Assembly: GCF_007992435.1 (NCBI RefSeq)
Contig: NZ_BKAG01000063.1
Coordinates: 1 to 34,448 of the forward strand
Length of the DNA: 34,448 bases
Source of the DNA: Prosthecobacter gellanilyticus
Lineage (GTDB): Bacteria; Verrucomicrobiota; Verrucomicrobiia; Verrucomicrobiales; Verrucomicrobiaceae
Direction: 5' to 3'
Position 1 is the stretch's first letter. Each line of letters opens with the position of its first letter. A program made the translations under genes and the position numbers. The notes beneath the pieces are model-generated. The model had not been told where the DNA came from and ran no database searches. It saw nothing but the letters and a program-made list of their open reading frames with translations. Shown here piece by piece: positions 25,303-30,702 of the stretch.

Positions 25303-25305
25303 TAC

Positions 25306-26358
25306 ATGAACCGCCGCCACTTCCTCCACACCACCGCCCTCTCTGCCAGCGCTCTCGTTCTCAATCAAATCCGCGCCGCCGTGCCCGGGCTGAAGATCGG
25401 CATGGACCACTTCTCTGTGCGTGCCACGGGGTGGAAGGCCGCGCAGCACATCGAGTATGCGGCCTCGCTGAAGCTGGACACCTGCTTCATCTCCGAGCTC
25501 GCCGTGTTTGAAAACTTTGAGGACGCCTACCTCCAGGGTCTCAAGGACCAGGCGGACAAAGCCGGCATCAAGCTCTACGTCGGCACCGGCGGCGTCTGCC
25601 CCACCTCGAACACCTGGAAGCCCACCTACGGCACCCCGGAGGAGACACTGGCCCTCACCATCAAGGCCGCGAAAAAGCTCGGCTCACCCGTCGCGCGTTG
25701 CTACCTGGGTAACCAAAAGGATCGCAGCACCGACGGTGGCATCCAGAAGCACATCGAGGAGACTATCAAGGTCATCAAGGCCAACCAGTCACGCGCCGAA
25801 AACGAAGGCATCAAGATCGCCATCGAAAACCATGCCGGCGATATGCAGAGCCACGAGCTGAAGGCCCTCATCGAGGCCGCAGGGAAGGGATACGTCGGCG
25901 CGAACATCGACCCCGGCAACGCCGTCTGGGCCATGGAAGAGCCGCTCGCGCATCTCGAGGTCCTCGGGCCCTACACCATCTGCTCCAGCGTGCGTGACAG
26001 CATGGCCTGGGAAGATGAAAAAGGCGCCGTCATCCAGTGGACCGCTGTTGGCGAAGGTCTCGTGGATTTCTCCAAGTATGCCAAGCGCTTCGCCGAGCTC
26101 GCCCCCGGCGTGCCGCTTCAGGTGGAGACCATCTCCGGCTTCGCCAAGCCCATGACCTGGAAGCAGGACGACTTCTGGAAACCCTTCCCCGGTTATCGCG
26201 ATACCGACGCCTTCAAAACCTGGGTCGAGTTCACCCAAAAAGGCAAGCCCATCCCCAGCTTCAAAGCTCCGGAAGGTGTCGACAAAAAAGAAGCCGAGAT
26301 CGCCTACCAAAAAGGCGAGCTCGCCCGCAGCACCCAGTGGCTGCGGGAGAAGGCGTGA
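25306..26358 (+). CDS. Secreted sugar phosphate isomerase/epimerase-like TIM-barrel protein (xylose isomerase-like)
   Basis: Encodes 350 residues. The start MNRRHFLHTTALSASALVLN has RR followed by HFL, a twin-arginine (Tat) signal. The rest is an AP-endonuclease-2/xylose isomerase-like barrel: FISELAVFENF, IAIENHAGD with metal ligand E174, ANIDPGNAVW with D202, and LQVETISGF with E274. The usual His of the seventh strand is not obvious: the position reads CSSVRDSM, so metal binding may differ from the classical four-ligand site. PVC genomes hold many such exported enzymes, used in sugar or inositol-type catabolism; the substrate is unknown. The gene is divergent from the RCC1 giant. Its leader is the heptad array. 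Confidence 0.87.
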   Translation: MNRRHFLHTTALSASALVLNQIRAAVPGLKIGMDHFSVRATGWKAAQHIEYAASLKLDTCFISELAVFENFEDAYLQGLKDQADKAGIKLYVGTGGVCPTSNTWKPTYGTPEETLALTIKAAKKLGSPVARCYLGNQKDRSTDGGIQKHIEETIKVIKANQSRAENEGIKIAIENHAGDMQSHELKALIEAAGKGYVGANIDPGNAVWAMEEPLAHLEVLGPYTICSSVRDSMAWEDEKGAVIQWTAVGEGLVDFSKYAKRFAELAPGVPLQVETISGFAKPMTWKQDDFWKPFPGYRDTDAFKTWVEFTQKGKPIPSFKAPEGVDKKEAEIAYQKGELARSTQWLREKA

Positions 26359-26412
26359 GGCGTTCGATGCTCCCCGTTCGAGCCAACGACAAATTCAATC
26401 TGCACATTTAGT

Positions 26413-26472
26413 TATGTAGAAAGATTAAGGTAGAAAGATTCTGAATTTTTCTGCTCTAAATTTTTCTACATA
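26413..26472. repeat. AT-rich imperfect palindrome with an internal direct repeat
   Basis: The outer 10-bp arms (26413-26422 and 26463-26472, TATGTAGAAA/TTTCTACATA) are perfectly complementary. Pairing continues inward with a few mismatches across nearly the whole 60 bp. Inside, GTAGAAAGATT is repeated directly at 26416-26426 and 26430-26440, a 14-bp period. Base composition is sharply AT-rich against the GC-rich surroundings. It marks the left edge of the second island of small genes. It could be a hairpin element or MITE-like remnant. Confidence 0.8.
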
Positions 26473-26535
26473 TCTGCTTGGAACGGCTGGAGAGAGAACA
26501 GTGGGCGAGGTTTATAACGTGAGACGATTGAGGCA

Positions 26536-26862
26536 ATGAACACACGAATAGATCCAGACACCTACAAGTCATGCGAGCGCGCATTCCTTCGCGAACTCGC
26601 CAAGACAGTTTGTCTCGTCATAGAGCGAACGGCTCTGACGTCCGAGGAGAAGGCCGAGCTTGGAACTTCACTGACATACGCTGTCGCGGCCCATCTGAGC
26701 GGCAGTTCGTTTGGCGGGAGAGTCACTGGTGATGAGATCTATCCCAAGCTTGGTTTTTGGAAAGGCGAGAGCGACGATGCCCTATACTTTGGTGATGGTT
26801 CCACACTTCATGAGCAAGTGCCGAGTGTCTTGGATGAACTTGTTCGCCATTTCCAGCGTTAG
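26536..26862 (+). CDS. Conserved small hypothetical protein
   Basis: Encodes 108 residues and is probably cytosolic. The C-terminal half (GGRVTGDEIYPKLGFWKGE, then DALYFGDGSTLHEQVPSVLDEL) fits a pattern I have seen in uncharacterised bacterial proteins: a YPxLxF strand followed by FGDGSxLHE and a terminal helix. The function is not known. A single Cys pair is present (C13, C26), without a metal motif. The stop codon lies inside GTTAGGC (26858-26864), the recurrent heptamer. It is the first gene of a second same-strand series of small genes running to 30308. Confidence 0.65.
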   Translation: MNTRIDPDTYKSCERAFLRELAKTVCLVIERTALTSEEKAELGTSLTYAVAAHLSGSSFGGRVTGDEIYPKLGFWKGESDDALYFGDGSTLHEQVPSVLDELVRHFQR

Positions 26863-26877
26863 GCCTACCTTCGCCTC

Positions 26878-27021
26878 ATGCCAAAACTCGTCTGTCCCTG
26901 CGGTTTCGTTCACAGCCTCTCCAGCATCCCCGACGATGGCTGGCAGGTGATCCGAGACGCGGAAAGTTTTGCCGGGAGCTCTCGCAGCGGATCCTTGCAG
27001 GTCACTACTCCCGTGTGTTGA
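26878..27021 (+). pseudogene. Truncated Cys-rich CGFVH-type protein (N-terminal fragment)
   Basis: A 47-codon frame starts MPKLVCPCGFVHSLSSIPDD and continues GWQVIRDAESF. From memory this matches the N-terminus of a small zinc-ribbon-like family (xKLVCxCGFVHxLSxIPDDGW, then a second CPxCGR knuckle). Here the frame loses that similarity at about residue 32 and stops without the second Cys pair. The following 88 bp before the next gene show no continuation in any frame that I can find. It is best read as a truncated gene, though a short functional product is possible. Confidence 0.55.
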
Positions 27022-27109
27022 TTCCATTCGCGACAGGACTCACCGCTGTTCAGCGTCTGAAGCTGAAGAGGCAGGGCATCCCGGAAATATTTTATACACC
27101 CCTGAACCC

Positions 27110-27808
27110 ATGACCCTTCACGCCGGAACTGATGCAGGAAATGTGGTGGCGTTTGATCCGGCGGCCCTGCCGGATGATTACGACACACTGGCCAAGGATG
27201 ATCCCATGACCCTCATCGAGAGATTGCATGACGAGGGTCGCCTCCGGTGGATCGATCCTCATTCGGACGGATCTTATCGTCTCGGTGTGTTCGTGGGGCA
27301 GGCCATGCCGGAGAGGCTCGCTCCATATCTGGGGAAGGGGGAGGTGATTGAGCAGTTTCACACCCCGTCAGGCCGCCTCTGGTTCACCGGCATTGAGTAT
27401 GTCTTCCGGCATGATGACAGCTTCCTGCGGAAATACCCTCACCAGGGTGCCTCGGTGGAGGTGCCCGCAGGCGTTCACAAGGCTGTCTTTTACGAGCTCG
27501 AGTATCCGGAAGACTTTGAGGAGACCCTGCTTGCCCAGCACCTGTCACCGGAGCAGCTCGCCGCCAGAAAGCGCATGAACCGGTTCGCTCCGCTGGGCTG
27601 CCTGGGTGCCCTGGCGATCATCATCGGCTTCTTTCTGTTGAGCCGGTACGCATGGGTGACCACGGTTCTTCCGGTCGGCCTTATGGCCATTGCCATCCCG
27701 TTCCTCCTGTCTCGTTCCCGCAGTCACAGATCATCTGATGCAGCCACCACCGCCATCACGGATGACTACCCCGACTATGCGCTGCACATTCAGCCTAACG
27801 AAATTTAG
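27110..27808 (+). CDS. Hypothetical protein with two C-terminal membrane segments
   Basis: Encodes 232 residues from the ATG at 27110; an upstream extension to 26969 overlaps unlikely coding sequence. The soluble N-terminal 155 residues begin with VVAFDPAALPDDYDTLAKDDPMT and look mixed alpha/beta, with RLRWIDPHSDGSYRLGVFVG and KAVFYELEYPEDFEETLLAQHL. Two adjacent hydrophobic segments (about 160-178 and 181-201) form a hairpin anchor, and the tail is Ser/Asp-rich. No family is recognised. Most of the protein probably lies in the cytoplasm (inference). The last codons contain GCCTAAC (27793-27799), 9 bases before the end of the stop codon. Confidence 0.65.
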   Translation: MTLHAGTDAGNVVAFDPAALPDDYDTLAKDDPMTLIERLHDEGRLRWIDPHSDGSYRLGVFVGQAMPERLAPYLGKGEVIEQFHTPSGRLWFTGIEYVFRHDDSFLRKYPHQGASVEVPAGVHKAVFYELEYPEDFEETLLAQHLSPEQLAARKRMNRFAPLGCLGALAIIIGFFLLSRYAWVTTVLPVGLMAIAIPFLLSRSRSHRSSDAATTAITDDYPDYALHIQPNEI

Positions 27809-27830
27809 TCAAAATGAATGAGCATCTAAT

Positions 27831-28196
27831 ATGACCCGGCCCAACCGCATGTCCTTCACCTCCGATCATCTGATTGACCAGATCATCGAGGGCCGCAAAA
27901 CCGCGAGCACGGAGTGGCTGCACCGGCAGGGAGAGATCGATGAATGGGACAGCGCCATCCAGGTCGGCACCATCTACACCGTGTGTGATTCCCAGCGCGT
28001 CCAGCGCTGCATCATCCGCGTCACCTCCATCCGCCTCTGCCAGTGGCACAGCATCCCCGAATGGCTCTGGCGTGGCGAGACCAACGCCACCCCCGAAGAA
28101 TTCCAGGCCGACCACATCGACTTCTTCGAGAACCCTGGAAACGATTTCGAGTTCATTGGTTACGAGTTCGAGCTGATGAGTGTGTGCGAAGCATAA
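27831..28196 (+). CDS. ASCH-domain-like protein
   Basis: Encodes 121 residues, or 115 if the second ATG at 27849 (MSFTSDHLIDQIIEGRKTAS) is used, which fits the domain start better. It covers one compact ASCH-like domain: an initial helix, EGRKTAS (the xGxKT motif of ASCH domains), a central VGTIYTVCDS strand and CIIRVTSIRLCQW, followed by EEFQADHIDFFENPGNDFEFIGYEFEL. ASCH domains are related to PUA, bind RNA or nucleotides, and include the YqfB amidohydrolase and small nucleases. The KT motif and the C-terminal acidic strand are present; activity cannot be assigned. It is 22 bp after the previous gene and 24 bp before the next. Confidence 0.75.
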   Translation: MTRPNRMSFTSDHLIDQIIEGRKTASTEWLHRQGEIDEWDSAIQVGTIYTVCDSQRVQRCIIRVTSIRLCQWHSIPEWLWRGETNATPEEFQADHIDFFENPGNDFEFIGYEFELMSVCEA

Positions 28197-28220
28197 GACA
28201 TCCTCAGAAACCACCCCCGC

Positions 28221-28550
28221 ATGCCACGCATCCAATGCCAGAAACACGGAATCACCGGTGTCGCGGCCGTGTGCGAGCACATGGGCAGTGATTTTGATCT
28301 GTCACGCCCGCTTCGTGCCCACCGCTCCATCCGTTTTGCAGACACGGATCCAGACCCTCTGGCATTTACCGTGGACCTGTGTGGTGACTGTCTGCGCAGT
28401 TGTTCGATTGGCGACGACATCTCCACCGCCCCATTGGAGACGACTCTGGATGCACACCCGCAGCTGGAGAGTCCACGGATGCTCTGCATCCGCTGCTTTC
28501 GCGATTACCAGGACACCATCCCCCTCGTCTCAACGGCGCCAAATACATGA
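28221..28550 (+). CDS. Small cysteine-rich putative zinc-binding protein
   Basis: Encodes 109 residues. Metal-type pairs are C6xxH9, C18xH20, C54xxC57 and C89xxC92, in the order seen in an uncharacterised family that begins xxxCxxHGxxxxxxVCxH. Two zinc sites are plausible. The N-terminus IQCQKHGITGVAAVCEH and the VDLCGDCLRSC stretch are the clearest matches. No catalytic motif is seen. The stop codon overlaps the start of the next tiny open frame (ATGA at 28547-28550). The leader before the ATG is a run of C and A without a Shine-Dalgarno. Confidence 0.7.
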   Translation: MPRIQCQKHGITGVAAVCEHMGSDFDLSRPLRAHRSIRFADTDPDPLAFTVDLCGDCLRSCSIGDDISTAPLETTLDAHPQLESPRMLCIRCFRDYQDTIPLVSTAPNT

Positions 28551-28645
28551 TTGTGGATGACTTCGGCTGTTCCAAAGTGACTTGCCCGGGCTGCGGCGCC
28601 CGGTTTCGATTTCACCGCAGGACTCATGAGCTCATGCCTGCTTGA
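28547..28645 (+). CDS. Very small CxxC protein or remnant
   Basis: Encodes 32 residues: M-IVDDFGCSKVTCPGCGARF followed by a short basic tail. It overlaps the preceding gene by 4 bp, which favours coupled translation. VTCPGCGARF is a typical half zinc-ribbon knuckle; it might pair with another subunit or be the C-terminal end of a longer gene that lost its middle. It ends exactly before GCCTAAC (28646-28652). It may be a real micro-protein or a fragment; nothing more can be said. Confidence 0.45.
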   Translation: MIVDDFGCSKVTCPGCGARFRFHRRTHELMPA

Positions 28646-28696
28646 GCCTAACAAAAAATGAGACCTCTACTCCTCAACCCACATGCAAGCCATGAA
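28641..28696 (+). repeat. Gene-boundary repeat, copy 1 (GCCTAAC leader)
   Basis: A segment with TTGAGCCTAACAAAA, then a spacer ending in AACCCACATGC and AGCCATGA, is nearly repeated at 29821-29877. Distance from GCCTAAC to the first ATG is 37 bp here and 39 bp in the other copy. Both precede a small gene whose first codons contain two Met (MQAMN, MPAMT). Confidence 0.75.
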
Positions 28697-29204
28697 CCTC
28701 AAATTTGACCACTGGCGGGAAGAACTCATCTTCACAGGAAACATCGTTCAAGATGATGATGAATCTGTTCCGCAGGATGAAAAAGAGCGCAGGTTTAACC
28801 GATATGTGGAACTGCTGGGCTCTGTCACGGGAGCCGAGGGGCTTGAGACATTGGTTGCGGTTGTTGACTCTCTCCAGGCAGAGCAGGACTACGGCGCCTA
28901 TCAAAGAACGTATAACACCTTGTGGTGCTTCCCTCCGAATGTCGCGGCCGAAGGGCTCGTCACTGCATTGCCGGGTTTGATTCAGCGACGGCATGACTGT
29001 GCCGGGAACATTCTCGCCGCACTCGGCAATGCCACCTCCGGCAGCAGTTACGGTGTGCTTCTAGCCTTCCGGCAGGCGCTGGCTTCGACTTCACAACAAG
29101 CGCGAACAGCCATCATGGATTTCATAACTCGCGAGGAGCATGACGGATGGCTCGACGGGCGCAGGAAAGGCGTCATTCGACCAGCCGCACCTCAGCCAAC
29201 TTGA
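28683..29204 (+). CDS. Small hypothetical protein, unknown function
   Basis: Encodes 173 residues, or 170 from the second ATG at 28692 (MNLKFDHWREEL). It is soluble, acidic at the N-terminus (NIVQDDDESVPQDEKE) and mostly helical after that; GAYQRTYNTLWCFPPNVAAEGLVTALPGLIQRR and GNILAALGNATSGSSY look like short alpha-helical repeats. I do not recognise the family; the size and single-copy helical design resemble small bacterial immunity-type proteins, but this is a weak analogy. It starts 37 bp after a GCCTAAC heptamer, and the next gene starts 14 bp after its stop. Confidence 0.65.
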   Translation: MQAMNLKFDHWREELIFTGNIVQDDDESVPQDEKERRFNRYVELLGSVTGAEGLETLVAVVDSLQAEQDYGAYQRTYNTLWCFPPNVAAEGLVTALPGLIQRRHDCAGNILAALGNATSGSSYGVLLAFRQALASTSQQARTAIMDFITREEHDGWLDGRRKGVIRPAAPQPT

Positions 29205-29218
29205 TTGCGTAACCAAGA

Positions 29219-29800
29219 ATGACGAGAAAAATCAACAGGATAGCGTTCTGGGTGTTGGCCATCGCCCTGGTGGCGGGCGGGGCCATGTTTTATTTTCGTG
29301 AGGGCCTTTTCAGGGGAGGGAATGGTTACGTGCCGGCGCAGCTCCGCCCCTTTCTACAGGCCTCACGTCTGGAATTGATCGCGCTTGATCCCGGCGCCTT
29401 GCGCCCTGCGCAGAAGCAGGCTGGCGGGAATGCAGAGGTGCAGACTCCCCAGCCGCTCTGCCATGGCTATCCAGTACTGGGCGCGGTCACGCTCGCTTCA
29501 GCGGCTGACCTGGAGGAGATCCGGGCTGCCATCCGGGATCTGGATCGCTCGGGCAGGACGTGGAATGGATTGATCGCAGGTTGTTTCACACCTCGTCATT
29601 GCATCAGGCTCGCCACTTCGTCCGGCGTTTCAGACCTGCTCATCTGCTATGAATGCCATGGCGTGAAGATTTTAGAGGGAAGCACCGCCGATGAGCAGAA
29701 GGTCACCGGGACGATTTACATGGCAGGCGCGGCTCCTGCCGAATCAGGCATCGTGAATGCCATCCTCACCCGGCACTCCATCCCGCTGCCGAAGGAATGA
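29219..29800 (+). CDS. Membrane-anchored uncharacterised protein (CFxPRH / LLICYEC type)
   Basis: Encodes 193 residues. One N-terminal membrane anchor lies at about residues 8-27. The rest is likely exported: LELIALDPGAL, then G-C122-FTPRH-C128-IR and DLLIC143-YE-C146-H147-GVKI. I recognise this combination of a CFxPRHxI segment followed by DLLICxEC from uncharacterised proteins of varied bacteria; no function is known. The CYECH string formally matches the haem c motif CxxCH, but the surroundings do not look like a cytochrome. It begins 14 bp after the preceding stop, so the two are probably co-transcribed. Confidence 0.7.
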   Translation: MTRKINRIAFWVLAIALVAGGAMFYFREGLFRGGNGYVPAQLRPFLQASRLELIALDPGALRPAQKQAGGNAEVQTPQPLCHGYPVLGAVTLASAADLEEIRAAIRDLDRSGRTWNGLIAGCFTPRHCIRLATSSGVSDLLICYECHGVKILEGSTADEQKVTGTIYMAGAAPAESGIVNAILTRHSIPLPKE

Positions 29801-29820
29801 CACGGTGGAACTCATGCTCT

Positions 29821-29877
29821 TTTGAGCCTAACAAAACATCAGACTGCCAATCCCCCGAACCCACATGCCAGCCATGA
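29821..29877 (+). repeat. Gene-boundary repeat, copy 2 (GCCTAAC leader)
   Basis: Near-copy of 28641-28696: TTTGAGCCTAACAAAA, then a C-rich spacer ending in CCCACATGC and AGCCATGA. The similarity includes the start codon region of the following gene although the two genes are not related beyond the first codons. Confidence 0.75.
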
Positions 29878-30308
29878 CCTTGATTGCTCCGCCCGCCTGG
29901 GCACGGCCTTTGGAGCGATATGTGGACGGTTTTGGAGAGGAGAATCTCGCGGAGGTCATGGCTCAGAGAGCGGCCATCCTGGCGGCGGTGCAGCAGGCGG
30001 TTCAGAGATACATTGATAACCCCCAGCTCACGGCGGACACGGCGGCGGAATGGTTTCCAGCGCGGGAAAGGCTGACCGGTGAATACTACATCGGCGAAGA
30101 ATCCTACTGGCAGATCCAGGATACGAAATTTCATCGCCAGAGCTGCCCTGCTGGGCACCATTTCAGCTACATGGCCCGCTGCCTGGAGTATGTCTGGCAT
30201 GAAAACCAGACAGGCCAGGACTACCTTGGCCTTGAGGTTCACTTTGCCTGGGACCCGCTCTCCAAAACCTTCCTCCATGAGGGCGATGTCGACTCTTCAA
30301 GCATCTGA
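29865..30308 (+). CDS. Small hypothetical protein, unknown function
   Basis: Encodes 147 residues, or 144 from the second ATG at 29874. A helical N-terminal half (EENLAEVMAQRAAILAAVQQAVQRYI) is followed by a beta-type region: YYIGEESYWQIQDTKFHRQ, then FSYMARCLEYVWHENQTGQDYLGLEVHFAWDP. No cysteine motif, signal or membrane segment is present. I do not recognise the family. It is the last gene of the second island; the following 394 bp have no gene. ACCTAAC, matching the boundary heptamer in six of seven positions, lies 25 bp after the stop. Confidence 0.65.
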   Translation: MPAMTLIAPPAWARPLERYVDGFGEENLAEVMAQRAAILAAVQQAVQRYIDNPQLTADTAAEWFPARERLTGEYYIGEESYWQIQDTKFHRQSCPAGHHFSYMARCLEYVWHENQTGQDYLGLEVHFAWDPLSKTFLHEGDVDSSSI

Positions 30309-30702
30309 TCCGGTGAGAATCGCGGCTGCCCGCACCTAACAATAATTAGGAAAGCAAATTTCGCTCCGGCTGCCGTCAGCTCGGAGGGGTAAAGAGATTA
30401 CTGAAACCGTTAGCTGTAATTTTTATACCAAAATATCAGGGTGATTCGACATCCATCCGAGCGTCAAAAAAGTCTCGCGCCAGTTCATCGACCGTCCCGG
30501 TGGTCAATGAGCCGATCTACGCAGGGAAAATCGGCACAAAACCGCTCCCCCAGCCCCCTCCAAACCCACGCCTTTTCCCCTCAGACCCTAGACCCTTCTC
30601 TTCACGGTCAACAAGGCATTTGGTGACGATACTGCCTACATAGTTCATACGAGATATGTACAATGTATTGACTTAAGCGGCAAAAATTGGCAAAAAGCCT
30701 CC
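30309..30702. other. Intergenic region, no gene seen
   Basis: About 390 bp between the last gene of the second island and the giant secreted protein. It contains ACCTAAC at 30334-30340, inside a small palindrome (CCTAA/TTAGG), and an AT-richer stretch around 30400-30450. A short in-frame run, VPVVNEPIYAGKIG, near 30500 looks protein-like but I cannot assign it. I could not find a promoter with well-placed -35 and -10 boxes. Confidence 0.5.

Noticed and set aside
29642..29662. CYECH as a cytochrome c haem site in the 193-residue membrane-anchored protein
   Set aside because: The surrounding sequence matches an uncharacterised LLICxEC family, not a cytochrome fold; no axial ligand context.
26858..30340. 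Complete integron with attC sites
   Set aside because: Single RYYYAAC or GTTRRRY boxes are present, but no opposing pair at attC distance and no integrase could be found, so I report the motif and not an integron.
30636..30674. Promoter upstream of the giant gene (TACAAT at 30659 and TTGACT at 30669)
   Set aside because: The -35-like box lies downstream of the -10-like box, and neither has a partner at 16-18 bp spacing.
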